From positions 3,800-67,799 of the forward strand of contig CAYMPJ010000019.1 in the NCBI GenBank assembly GCA_964392325.1: a stretch of DNA of 64,000 bases. The letters run 5' to 3'. Origin of the DNA: CALLPQ01 sp964392325 (lineage in GTDB: Bacteria; Pseudomonadota; Alphaproteobacteria; Caulobacterales; Parvularculaceae). Made by a program: the position numbers and the translations under genes. Below the pieces are notes generated by a model. The model was not told where the DNA came from. It worked only from the letters and a program-made list of their open reading frames with translations, and ran no database searches. The first letter of the stretch is position 1, and every line of letters begins with the position of its first letter. This document shows, piece after piece, positions 43,580 to 52,317 of this stretch.

Positions 43580-46500
43580 GTGAAGTTTACAAATTTGCGC
43601 ATGACCGGCTTTAAGTCCTTCGTTGAGCCAACGGATTTTGAAATCCATGATGGTTTAACCGGGATCGTGGGGCCTAATGGCTGCGGCAAATCGAATGTGC
43701 TCGAAGCCCTGCGCTGGGTTATGGGTGCAACTTCCGCCAAGGCTTTGCGCGGCGATGGCATGGAATCAGTGATTTTCTCGGGCACCACCATGCGCCCTCA
43801 ACGCAATTGGGCCGAAGTCACCCTGACCCTCGATAATGCCGACCGATCTGCCCCTGCGGAATATAATGATCTGGAAACCATAGAAATCACCAGACGCATC
43901 TTACGCAAAGATGGCGGCAGCCAGTCAATCTACAAAATCAATAATAATGATGTGCGGGCAAAAGATGTTCAACTCTTCTTTGCCGATGCCTCTTCTGGTG
44001 CAAACTCACCTGCTCTTGTCCGGCAAGGGCAAGTTGCAGAACTTATTAATGCAAAACCGCAAAACCGACGCCGCATTCTTGAAGAAGCCGCAGGTATTAC
44101 CGGGTTACACACACGCCGCCATGAAGCCGAACTGAGATTACGGGCTGCAGAGACCAATCTCTCCCGCCTTGATGACGTAATGGGCGAACTCGATGGCCAG
44201 AAAGCAGCCCTTGCCCGTCAAGCGCGTCAGGCAACACGATACCGCAATATTTCCGGAGATATTCGGCGCACGGAAGCGATGGTGAATTTTTTACGGTGGA
44301 GTGAGGCCATCAAAAACGCCGAAGAAACCAATGAACAACTCTCGAATGTCTCGGGGTTCATTGAAGAAACTGCTTTGGCTGCCACGAGCGCTTTGAATGC
44401 TCGCGAAGAAGCGCACGGAAAACTTGATCCCTTGCGTATGGACGAAGCGGAAGCTGGCGCTGCATTGCATCGCCTTACTGTGGCCCGTGAAAATCTTGAT
44501 GATGAGGCCGCCAGAGCGGAAGCGGAATTGGCCCGCCTTGCCAATGAGATTGAGCGCATAGAAGCTGACCTTGCCCGCGAGCGCACACTTTTAGCTGACG
44601 CGCAAGAAGCGATTGCCGCCCTTAACAGCGAAGAAAAAGGCTTACGTCAACGCGAAGTCTCGGAAGCCCAACGCCTTGTTGAGGCAGAAGCGAAAATGAA
44701 TACCGCAGCGCAAGCGCTTGGTGATTTTGAAGAACAATTCGAAACCTGTAACCGCGAAAGCGCAGAGCAGGAAGCCTTTCGCAGTTCCCTTAAATCGCGC
44801 ATTAATGAAACTCAAAACCGCATTCAGCGCTTTGTCGGCCAGATTGAAGACCTGATAAGCGAACGCCAACGGGTTGCTCCCGAAGATGGCGAGGCGGTTG
44901 CCCTGAACACAGCAAAGCTTGCCTTTAACGGTGCGCTGGAAGCAGTGTCCATTGCGGAGGGCAGTCAACAAAACAGCGAAGAGGCCAGAGCCAGTGCGGA
45001 AGCAGAAGAAGTATCCAAACGCGCGCCCTTACGCCAAGCTGAACAGGCACTCGCGGAGATTGAAGCAGAACGGGATGCGCTGAGCAAACTTCTCAATGAT
45101 CACGGCGCCGATTGGACTGCATTGATCGAACAAATTGATGTTGAACCGGGCTTGGAGAATGCACTTGCGGCAGCTCTTGGTGATGATTTGAATGCGGCAA
45201 CAGATCCAGATGCACCAGCTCACTGGTCTCGTATTGGACGTGAGCGTGTTGAAGATCATGCGGGCTATTACACCCTTCCCCAAGGCGCAATGCCGCTTAG
45301 CCATTTTGTAAAAGCACCGCCGGAATTGATCCGCCGTCTGAATATGGTCGGCGTTATTGCCTATCAGGCAGGCAATCGCATGCAAGCTTCTTTGCAACCG
45401 GGACAACGTCTTGTCTCTCGTGAGGGAGATTTATGGCGCTGGGATGGTTTTGTTGCGCGCGCCGAAGCACGCACAGCAGCGGCCATTCGCCTTGAGCAAC
45501 GTAACCGCTTATATGCGCTGGATAATGAACACGGCGAGGCTGTCGCGCGCGTTGAAGCAGCCCGTGAAATCTATGACAATGCGGCAAGTGCATTAGAGAC
45601 TTCACGCCAACAAACAATTGCTGCCCGTGAAAATTATACCCACGCTCGCCGCGATACGGAACAAAAACGTCAGCTCTTTGAAAAACTCGAACGTGCGTTT
45701 GAAAAAGCTTCTGCCCGTATAAAAACCATCGATGAAAACCTTGAGCGCTTAAATACCGAAAAATCCGAAGTTGATAATCTATTGATCGGTTTTAACGATG
45801 AACAACAGGGCCTACCGGACCCGGCAATTTTAACGCAAGCCCTCTCGCAGGCCCGTGATGCGTTATCGCGCGCCAGAGGAGAAGCCAGTGAAGCTCATGC
45901 CGCTCACGGTGATCTTGCGCGAGAAACACAAATGCGCACCCAGCGTCTGGAAGAACTCACGCGCGAGCGCGGCGTTTGGACAACGCGCGGTGAAACCGCA
46001 ACCACACGCATTGATAGTCTTGGCACGACCTTGCAAGAGACACGCGAGGTCCATCAAGAAACCCAATCAGCACCAGCGGCTATAGATGAGAAACGCAAAA
46101 TTCTCCTAACCCAGATCGGGGAGGCTGAAACCAAACGCAATGAAGCGGCTGATACGCTGGCCCGCGCCCAAACAAATGCGCAGGAAATGGATAAAGCCGC
46201 CCGGCTTGCGGATGAGGCCGCCAGTGAAGCGCGTGAGGCTCGTGCCCGTCTGGAAGCCCAGGCAGAGGCGGCAAAAACCCGCGTAGAAGAGGCCGCTGGC
46301 CTTGCGCGCGAGACATGCAATGCAGAACCAGAACAATTGCTGGAAATATCAGAGCATAAAGAAGGTAAAGACCTTCCATCGCGTGCTGACATCGAGAAAA
46401 AACTTGAACGCTACAAGCGCGAACGGGAAAATCTTGGCGGCGTTAATCTACGTGCAGACGAAGAATTGCTGGAAATTGCAACGCGTCTGGAAGAGTTCAC

Positions 46501-47059
46501 TGTTGAGCGTGAGGATTGCGAAGGGGCAATCCGCAAATTACGCACATCAATCAGCAGCTTGAATAAAGAAGCACGTCAACGTCTGCTTGATGCATTCGAG
46601 ACAGTAAACACCAATTTCTCCCGCCTCTTTACAACATTGTTTAATGGCGGACAGGCCGAGCTACGCCTTATTGATGCAGAAGACCCATTAGAGGCCGGTC
46701 TTGAAATCTATGCCTCACCTCCTGGTAAAAAGCTGACCTCTATGTCACTTATGTCTGGCGGCGAACAGGCCTTGACGGCCACCTCGTTGATTTTTGCTGT
46801 ATTTATGGCAAACCCCGCCCCTGTCTGTGTTCTCGACGAGGTTGATGCACCTCTTGATGATGCGAATACGGAACGTTTCTGTCGTATGCTTCAGGAAATG
46901 GTCCAAGAGACAAAAACCCGCTTCGTGGCAATTACCCACCACCCTCTTACGATGTCTCGCATGGATCGCCTGTTTGGGGTAACCATGATCGAGCGCGGCG
47001 TCTCGCAATTGGTATCGGTTGACCTGAGCGGCGCGGAACAATTGGCAGCAGCTGAATAA
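43580..47059 (+). CDS. smc: Chromosome segregation protein SMC
   Basis: A 1159-residue condensin ATPase that organises and segregates the chromosome with ScpA/ScpB. GTG start with GAGGAAG upstream. Head N-half with Walker A G-P-N-G-C-G-K-S-N (31-39); long Ala/Glu/Arg coiled coils (about 165-500 and 660-1000); a hinge (about 505-650); head C-half with signature L-M-S-G-G-E-Q-A-L (about 1057-1065) and Walker B V-C-V-L-D-E-V-D (about 1082-1089) followed by A-P-L-D-D. All parts are complete. Alphaproteobacterial SMC often has a shorter, divergent hinge like this one. Confidence 0.97.
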   Translation: MKFTNLRMTGFKSFVEPTDFEIHDGLTGIVGPNGCGKSNVLEALRWVMGATSAKALRGDGMESVIFSGTTMRPQRNWAEVTLTLDNADRSAPAEYNDLETIEITRRILRKDGGSQSIYKINNNDVRAKDVQLFFADASSGANSPALVRQGQVAELINAKPQNRRRILEEAAGITGLHTRRHEAELRLRAAETNLSRLDDVMGELDGQKAALARQARQATRYRNISGDIRRTEAMVNFLRWSEAIKNAEETNEQLSNVSGFIEETALAATSALNAREEAHGKLDPLRMDEAEAGAALHRLTVARENLDDEAARAEAELARLANEIERIEADLARERTLLADAQEAIAALNSEEKGLRQREVSEAQRLVEAEAKMNTAAQALGDFEEQFETCNRESAEQEAFRSSLKSRINETQNRIQRFVGQIEDLISERQRVAPEDGEAVALNTAKLAFNGALEAVSIAEGSQQNSEEARASAEAEEVSKRAPLRQAEQALAEIEAERDALSKLLNDHGADWTALIEQIDVEPGLENALAAALGDDLNAATDPDAPAHWSRIGRERVEDHAGYYTLPQGAMPLSHFVKAPPELIRRLNMVGVIAYQAGNRMQASLQPGQRLVSREGDLWRWDGFVARAEARTAAAIRLEQRNRLYALDNEHGEAVARVEAAREIYDNAASALETSRQQTIAARENYTHARRDTEQKRQLFEKLERAFEKASARIKTIDENLERLNTEKSEVDNLLIGFNDEQQGLPDPAILTQALSQARDALSRARGEASEAHAAHGDLARETQMRTQRLEELTRERGVWTTRGETATTRIDSLGTTLQETREVHQETQSAPAAIDEKRKILLTQIGEAETKRNEAADTLARAQTNAQEMDKAARLADEAASEAREARARLEAQAEAAKTRVEEAAGLARETCNAEPEQLLEISEHKEGKDLPSRADIEKKLERYKRERENLGGVNLRADEELLEIATRLEEFTVEREDCEGAIRKLRTSISSLNKEARQRLLDAFETVNTNFSRLFTTLFNGGQAELRLIDAEDPLEAGLEIYASPPGKKLTSMSLMSGGEQALTATSLIFAVFMANPAPVCVLDEVDAPLDDANTERFCRMLQEMVQETKTRFVAITHHPLTMSRMDRLFGVTMIERGVSQLVSVDLSGAEQLAAAE

Positions 47060-47166
47060 AATTCCAAGCTTGGCCCTAAACTAAATCACAAATGATGGAT
47101 TACAGCCACTAAGACAGATAATCAGATGTCTGATAAAAAAGCTTTAACTTGGCGCAGGTTTTTTGG

Positions 47167-48015
47167 TTAGGCTCTTTCGGCTTTTCTTTTCTTCCGGCTC
47201 AAAAACGCGCCGCCGCCAAAAACACCCGTTAAAAACAGCCAGATCGCACCTGGCAAGGGGACTTCTGCATCAAGAACATCGCCGCCAGTGCTACCGCTTA
47301 TTTCAAACGGAATGTCTGCGCTTACCAACATCGAATCTCCGGGCCCTGAGCTAACAAAAAACTCAACCGGCAGTGTTCCCGATGTTAATTGCTCTGTCAT
47401 TTGTAAAAATTCCGCCAACTGGGCTACCGTAGAAACGGTTTGAGGAATTTGAGGGGTGACTAGAGAAAACGCACCAAAGGGCGATACACCCAAAAAAGCA
47501 CCGCCGGCATTGTTGTTATTGCCAACAACGCCAAGTTCCAGACTAAGCACACCGTCCATAAAGGTTGCAATATCTTCAGTCGAGCGAAGTCGATCCTCAA
47601 ACACAAATCCACCGAGGCTCGGATCTCCCAAGGTGCCAAGAACCGAAAGATTTGAGCCAACAACCAAGCCTGAAGGATCGGTCACCAAAAAGGATAGTCC
47701 ATTTGTTAAAGGTTGATCCAGAAAAGAGTCCTGGAATCCGAGCACGACGCTAAAGCCAACACCTGAGAGGCCCAGTTGATCGACATTTTGGAAACTACCA
47801 CCACCGAGCAAAGAATTATCGGTAATGAATGCCGGTGACAGGAAAGACCCATCCGTTAAGATGCCGCTTAATAAGACTTCCGAAGCACTAACTTTTGTTC
47901 CGGAAAATGAGAGGTTCAGGGCTATAAATGCCATCACAACAAGATTGACTATCTTTGGTGACAGCCCATCAGCGAGTTTATAAACCCTTCGGTCTCGAAA
48001 AAATTGTCGTCCCAT
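47167..48015 (-). CDS. VPLPA-CTERM (exosortase substrate) protein
   Basis: About 282 residues. The ATG at 48015 has AAGG upstream; a GTG three codons earlier is possible. There is an N-terminal signal helix (about 25-45, ending K-V-S-A). The middle is a Gly/Ser/Leu/Phe-rich, beta-type secreted domain of low complexity. The C-terminus has the tripartite PEP-CTERM-class sorting signal: V-P-L-P-G-A-I, a hydrophobic helix (W-L-F-L-T-G-V-F-G-G-G) and an Arg/Lys cluster (S-R-K-K-R-K). It should be processed by an exosortase, which is not encoded in the window. These proteins are linked to exopolysaccharide and biofilm. Confidence 0.88.
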   Translation of the reverse strand: MGRQFFRDRRVYKLADGLSPKIVNLVVMAFIALNLSFSGTKVSASEVLLSGILTDGSFLSPAFITDNSLLGGGSFQNVDQLGLSGVGFSVVLGFQDSFLDQPLTNGLSFLVTDPSGLVVGSNLSVLGTLGDPSLGGFVFEDRLRSTEDIATFMDGVLSLELGVVGNNNNAGGAFLGVSPFGAFSLVTPQIPQTVSTVAQLAEFLQMTEQLTSGTLPVEFFVSSGPGDSMLVSADIPFEISGSTGGDVLDAEVPLPGAIWLFLTGVFGGGAFLSRKKRKAERA

Positions 48016-48398
48016 CCCACACACCTTAACTATACTATCCCGGCTACCCGCCGACTATCCCATAAGATACCTTTCGGCCTTTGCCACACGGTATCCCCAA
48101 AACTCATTATCTTCTCTGCCCAAGCATGCCATAAACACATGGCATAAGTACCCTTCCCAATTGTACTGAATTCTTTCAAACAAAACCAGTGCAATTGGCG
48201 CAATCTCCCCAAAAAAATCAACATTAGTCGGCCTCTCTACCCATAAAAACAACGCACAGGCGTGAGCCGCTAGCTTATACTAGCTCGCAATATGATCCTC
48301 ACAATCTATTGGATAAAAAGCTAATTCCGTACACGCCCCATAAGAATTATCCCCTAAACTCGCAAAGAGTATATTCAGCGATAATTATCCAAAATAAA

Positions 48399-48428
48399 AA
48401 CCGCATACCTCCTTCGAGATATGCGGTT
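48399..48428 (-). terminator. Rho-independent terminator (distal)
   Basis: AACCGCATA (48399-48407) pairs perfectly with TATGCGGTT (48420-48428). On the minus strand the stem continues into TTTATTTT. It is the second of two hairpins after the peptidoglycan-binding gene. Confidence 0.85.
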
Positions 48429-48441
48429 ATAAATTCTAGAG

Positions 48442-48465
48442 ATACGCCGTCAGGAGACGGCGTAT
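48442..48465 (-). terminator. Stem-loop (proximal)
   Basis: ATACGCCGTC (48442-48451) and GACGGCGTAT (48456-48465) form a perfect 10-base stem with a 4-base loop, 10 bases after the stop codon. It has no T-run, so it may protect the mRNA 3' end or assist the distal terminator. Confidence 0.7.
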
Positions 48466-48474
48466 AGTTTTCGC

Positions 48475-49794
48475 CTATTGGCGAATACCAAGACGGCGCA
48501 CAGTAGCTATGGTTAGCTGACCACTTGGCAGGTTATTGTCGACCTGATAAGCGCGCAAGGCTGTGAGTGTTTGACCACCCAAAACACCATCTGCAACACC
48601 CGGATTATATCCTTCACGGCGCAATGCACCTTGAACTCTTCGGATAACATCTGGAGTTGTGTTTGTTTCACAAAGAATTTCACGCCACTCCAATTTTTCG
48701 TCGGAGATTTTACGTTGCTTTGTTACGTTTTTATATGTCGCTTCGATAGGAATACGACGCTCTTGCGCAGGACGCACCAATTTGCGCACACGTACGGTAT
48801 CATATTGTGCAGGGATTGGAACAGCGCGGGTTGTGGCTGGACGATCAAGCACACGTTTTGTAACCGTGCGTGTTTTTGCAGGAATGAAAACCTGATCGGT
48901 TTTAGCTGGCTCGCGTAGTTCTTTGCGAACAACAGTTCTGTATTCTGCAGGCACTTCCACAAGACACACAATTTCGCCTGTCGCTTCATCAACTTTGGTA
49001 ATCGGGCCAGAGCCTTTTTTCCAAGTTGTATAGGCTTCACGTACCAAAATTTTCTCTGAAACATTTTCGTAGCGTGCAGGAACAGTTTTCAGCTCTGTAC
49101 GGGCCGGTTCAACTTCAATCGTTTCCGTTACATTTTTGTATGTAGCTGGAATAACTTCGATCCGCTCGGAAGCTTCACGTGTTGTTACTGTCTGTTCATC
49201 CCAAGTATACTCAGCAGGGATAATCTCGACACGGTCGCCGCCTTCCCGATCAAGAACACGCTCTGTGAGCGATTCATATTTTGCCGGGATTAAAACGCGT
49301 GCGTAGCACTCGCCACTTTTCGCATTTGGTGGAAGATCGGCGCCAAGATTACCGCCACCGCCACTATTGCTTGAGCGAACCAATTGCTCGTTACGACGAC
49401 GCAGGTTTTCATTTTCCTGCTGTAGACGGCGCAAACGATCAGTATCGGCTTGTAAGGCTGCATTATGAGCGAAGGCTGTATTTACAACATAGGCTCCGGA
49501 ATTGGCAGAAACTGGACCAGCGGGAGCCGGCTTGATTTCATAAGCTGCACGGTTGGAAATTAGAGATCCAGCACTGTACGCAGATTGCTGACGCACTGTA
49601 GAAGCGCGCTGTTTTGCAATACCTTCTGGTGCACGCTGCGCGAGAGCAGCTTGTCCAGCGTAGCTCAACTTCGCACCGTAAGTTTCTACTGAAACGTTAC
49701 GCGCATTATGGGAGTTTCCAGCATTCGCCGCTCCTGCTACGACAGTAAGAAGTGCGACGGCACTCACTGATAAAAATTTTACTTCATGTTTCAT
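48475..49794 (-). CDS. Repeat-containing peptidoglycan-binding protein
   Basis: 439 residues with AGGAG upstream of the ATG. A signal peptide (about 1-25, ending A-N-A) directs export. A short coiled coil (about 113-140, L-R-R-L-Q-Q-E-N-E-N-L) precedes a Gly-rich linker. Residues 169-370 hold eight copies of a repeat of about 23 residues with the consensus I/V-P-A-x-Y-x-x-V and an acidic or basic P-A-x-T/E half way. Residues 381-438 are a PG_binding_1 domain (R-V-Q-x-A-L...G-x-x-D-G-x-x-G-x-x-T). It likely sits in the periplasm bound to the cell wall. Three Cys (163, 277, 375) bracket the repeats. Its precise role is unknown. Confidence 0.82.
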   Translation of the reverse strand: MKHEVKFLSVSAVALLTVVAGAANAGNSHNARNVSVETYGAKLSYAGQAALAQRAPEGIAKQRASTVRQQSAYSAGSLISNRAAYEIKPAPAGPVSANSGAYVVNTAFAHNAALQADTDRLRRLQQENENLRRRNEQLVRSSNSGGGGNLGADLPPNAKSGECYARVLIPAKYESLTERVLDREGGDRVEIIPAEYTWDEQTVTTREASERIEVIPATYKNVTETIEVEPARTELKTVPARYENVSEKILVREAYTTWKKGSGPITKVDEATGEIVCLVEVPAEYRTVVRKELREPAKTDQVFIPAKTRTVTKRVLDRPATTRAVPIPAQYDTVRVRKLVRPAQERRIPIEATYKNVTKQRKISDEKLEWREILCETNTTPDVIRRVQGALRREGYNPGVADGVLGGQTLTALRAYQVDNNLPSGQLTIATVRRLGIRQ

Positions 49795-50231
49795 TGGGTA
49801 AACTCCTGTCCCCGATATGTTATTCTGTCCCCAGTGACAGATCTATTACTACTGATACGCCCTTCACTGAACTTTAGACCGTCAGAACGAAACGTCCGAG
49901 TTCGATCCGTTTAGTTTTCTCTAACTAGTAACCTTCACTAGCTCCTCTACAAACAGTCAAATTCATGAGCACAAACTCTAACGTACCCTCAAATAGGATG
50001 ACCAGCGGAAAGGTCCTTAACAGTTTGTCCATTAAGGTTACCATTCTCCACAAAATTACCTTATCGTAAGATGCCTGTTAAAGGCAATTGATATGATGCA
50101 GGAAAAGTGAGTTTTTTCACTCAATATCATGAAAAATATACCATTTTTGGTTTGAGCGCGTTAACTTTTCGCCTGAAAAATGGTTAATATCATTAAATAT
50201 GGTTAACGCACCCAATTGCAGCTGTCTGATT
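49795..50231. other. Intergenic upstream of PG-binding gene
   Basis: 437 bases between two minus-strand genes. It holds AGGAG (near 49804) for the downstream gene, an inverted repeat CCTTAA/TTAAGG (50015-50037), an AGTGA/TCACT hairpin near 50106-50121, and three GTTAAC/GGTTAA words between 50159 and 50206. Spacing does not match a full CtrA site. No ORF is supported. Confidence 0.45.
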
Positions 50232-51149
50232 TCATATCAGCGCCTCGCGGATCATAAAGATCGCAACGATAAGGATATAGAGCCCGAACCCTCTCGATAA
50301 TGAACGTCCAGATATAATATGGGCGGTGCGCGCACCCAGCGGCGCCGTTAAGGAAGTCATTAACCCTAAAATTACAAATGCCGGAAAACTAACAAACCCC
50401 AATGAACCAGGTGGCAATTGGGATGAGTGCCATCCGGCCACAATAAAGCCGGCTGCACCGGGGATGGCGACCCCCAAACCAAATCCTGACGCCGTCGCAA
50501 CAGCCCGGTGCATCGAATGCCCCGTCCACCCCATAACCAAGACCCCCGCAGCGCCGCCGCCAAGTCCCATCAAACTTGAGAAAAATCCAGTCGCAAGCCC
50601 CAATGCCCATGACATGCGCTCTGCCCAATGTGAATTTGCTTGCTTGCTTTCCTCCTGTGGGGAATTTTCCTTGAGAGCTTCATGCCCCTCTCGAGGCTCT
50701 GCGATGAGTTTGTTCGGGGCTTGATCTTTTTCCCGTTTTGTAAGTCTTGATACCCCAATATAAATGGCACCGCTGGCAAAAATCAGAGCCAGTATTTGTT
50801 TTGGCAAAATTTCGGCAACAAAGCCCGAGCCCACCGCCCCTAACCCGATCCATGGAAGCCAGGCGCGCAGCAGAGGCCCATCGACCTCCCCTGATCTTCG
50901 GTGGGCATTTAATGAACTTGCCGCTGTGACAATTATCACAGCCAACGAAGTCCCGATCGCCATGGGCAAGCGTATATCCTCGCTAACCTCGGCAAAGCCA
51001 AGCAAGGCATAAAGGACAGGCACCAATATGACACCGCCGCCAATACCAAAGAGCCCGCCCGCAAAACCAGCCAATAGGCCAGCAATCACAAGCGCACCCA
51101 GAAATGGCCACGCCTCACTCAATGCCTCGAATAAAACCGTAATATCCAT
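50232..51149 (-). CDS. TauE/SafE (TSUP) family permease
   Basis: A 305-residue inner-membrane protein with about eight hydrophobic segments. Both half-repeats carry the TSUP signature: G-L-L-A-G-F-A-G-G-L-F-G-I-G-G-G near the N-terminus and G-F-F-S-S-L-M-G-L-G-G-G in the middle, joined by a charged loop (about 140-175). Family members export sulfite, sulfoacetate or related organic anions. It starts 3 bases after the dusA stop, so the two are co-transcribed. No sulfur-metabolism gene is adjacent apart from cysE 2 kb away. Confidence 0.9.
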   Translation of the reverse strand: MDITVLFEALSEAWPFLGALVIAGLLAGFAGGLFGIGGGVILVPVLYALLGFAEVSEDIRLPMAIGTSLAVIIVTAASSLNAHRRSGEVDGPLLRAWLPWIGLGAVGSGFVAEILPKQILALIFASGAIYIGVSRLTKREKDQAPNKLIAEPREGHEALKENSPQEESKQANSHWAERMSWALGLATGFFSSLMGLGGGAAGVLVMGWTGHSMHRAVATASGFGLGVAIPGAAGFIVAGWHSSQLPPGSLGFVSFPAFVILGLMTSLTAPLGARTAHIISGRSLSRGFGLYILIVAIFMIREALI

Positions 51150-51152
51150 TGA

Positions 51153-52169
51153 CTATGACACGCCCCCAAAGTGCAATTTTTCTGCAGCTTGCACTTGATG
51201 AAGTCGGACTTGCTCCAGGGCTTGCATAATATTATCCACAGGGGCCAAGGCTCCATGCGTCGATAATGCACGTCGCCAGGCACGGGCACCGGGCGTGCCC
51301 CTATAAAGCCCAATCATGTGACGGGTTATGGCATGGGGTTTAACGCGGCAATCACAGCAAACTCGCTCGACATAATCTTGCATCATGCCGGCGATCTCAT
51401 CGCGGCTTTTATCGCAAGACTTCTCACCAAAAATTTGATGATCCACCTCTGCTAAAATCCACGGATTGGCATAAGGCTCGCTCCCCAACATCACCCCATC
51501 CACGAATGGGAGATATTCTTTGCACTGAGATAATGATGTTAACCCGCCATTGAGAACTATCGCTAGATCGGGCCAGCGACGCTTCATCGCAAAGACAAGC
51601 TCATAATCGAGAGGAGGAATAGTGCGATTATCTTTTGGGGAGAGCCCCTTTAGCCAGGCCTTGCGCGCATGGATAATAAATACCTTGCACCCGGCCCCTG
51701 CCACTTTCTCTATAAAATCAGGTAATACGTGCGCCGGGTCTTGTTCATCAATACCAATCCTGCATTTTACCGTAACCGGAATTGATATTTTGGCCTGCAT
51801 CTCCAAAACACATTGTGCCACCAGCTCTGGCGACGCCATCAGACAAGCCCCAAAAGCTCCCGATTGAACCCGGTCTGATGGGCAACCCACATTCAAATTC
51901 ACCTCATCATAACCAAAACTCTCGCCAATTTGCGCCGCCTCTGTCAGCTTATGGGGATCACTGCCCCCCAATTGCAGCGCAAGAGGGTGCTCGGTTTCAT
52001 CAAATCCAAGCAAGTAATCCCGGTCCCCATGGATAACCGCATCGGCAGTAACCATTTCTGTGTAAAGACGCGCACGACGCGACATCAACCGATGAAAATA
52101 TCGGCAATGTCTATCTGTACCATCCATCATCGGGGCAACACTAAATTTGTAGCTTGGATCAGGCATCAT
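51153..52169 (-). CDS. dusA: tRNA-dihydrouridine(20/20a) synthase DusA
   Basis: A 338-residue FMN/NADPH enzyme that reduces uridine 20/20a in the tRNA D-loop. The family motifs are S-V-A-P-M-M-D-G-T-D-R-H-C-R (9-22), N-L-N-V-G-C-P-S-D-R-V-Q-S-G-A-F-G-A-C-L-M (catalytic Cys about 97-117), V-K-C-R-I-G and L-N-G-G-L-T. The S-D-R-V-Q and M-M-D-W/G-T forms are DusA-specific. The C-terminal helical domain with R-x-x-T-R-H-M-I-G-L-Y is present. It is divergent from the P450 gene. Confidence 0.96.
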   Translation of the reverse strand: MMPDPSYKFSVAPMMDGTDRHCRYFHRLMSRRARLYTEMVTADAVIHGDRDYLLGFDETEHPLALQLGGSDPHKLTEAAQIGESFGYDEVNLNVGCPSDRVQSGAFGACLMASPELVAQCVLEMQAKISIPVTVKCRIGIDEQDPAHVLPDFIEKVAGAGCKVFIIHARKAWLKGLSPKDNRTIPPLDYELVFAMKRRWPDLAIVLNGGLTSLSQCKEYLPFVDGVMLGSEPYANPWILAEVDHQIFGEKSCDKSRDEIAGMMQDYVERVCCDCRVKPHAITRHMIGLYRGTPGARAWRRALSTHGALAPVDNIMQALEQVRLHQVQAAEKLHFGGVS

Positions 52170-52268
52170 TTATTCTGGTATCAATGGCAAAACGAAAAAA
52201 CTATCAAAAGCTGTTTATGGTCTGTTATCGGCAAATAGGCCAGTTTATTTTCTGGCTATAAATTTCAT

Positions 52269-52308
52269 AAAACTGATTAAACTTTTACCAGTTCAACAAA
52301 ACTGATAA
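52269..52308. promoter_or_regulatory. Repeated half-sites upstream of P450
   Basis: AAAACTGATTAA (52269-52280) recurs as AAAACTGATAA (52298-52308), 29 bases on. Between them CAGTT (52289-52293) forms an inverted repeat with the second AACTG around a 6-base spacer. The array ends 9 bases before the P450 start codon, a position suited to a repressor site. Confidence 0.35.
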
Positions 52309-52317
52309 TAGAAATGC

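Larger units (their letters stand above)
48016..48474. other. Intergenic with gene-like remnant and terminators
   Basis: 459 bases. The left 200 bases are open in one minus-strand frame (48055-48252, extendable to 48279) that looks protein-like (aromatic and acidic residues, F-E-R-I-Q-Y-N-W-E-G) but lacks an ATG and a ribosome-binding site; it may be a gene remnant. The right end holds two strong hairpins that end the peptidoglycan-binding gene. Confidence 0.45.

Noticed and set aside
44227..46392. Several long minus-strand frames inside smc
   Set aside because: They are antisense shadows of the Ala/Glu/Arg-rich coiled coils; the plus-strand protein is clear and complete.
48679..49290. CRISPR-like or tandem DNA repeat within the peptidoglycan-binding gene
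   Set aside because: The periodicity is at protein level (about 23 residues) with diverged codons; there are no identical DNA repeats with spacers.
50150..50210. CtrA-type sites from GTTAAC/GGTTAA words
   Set aside because: The spacing between TTAA words is 5 or 6 bases and not the 7 required for a full CtrA box.
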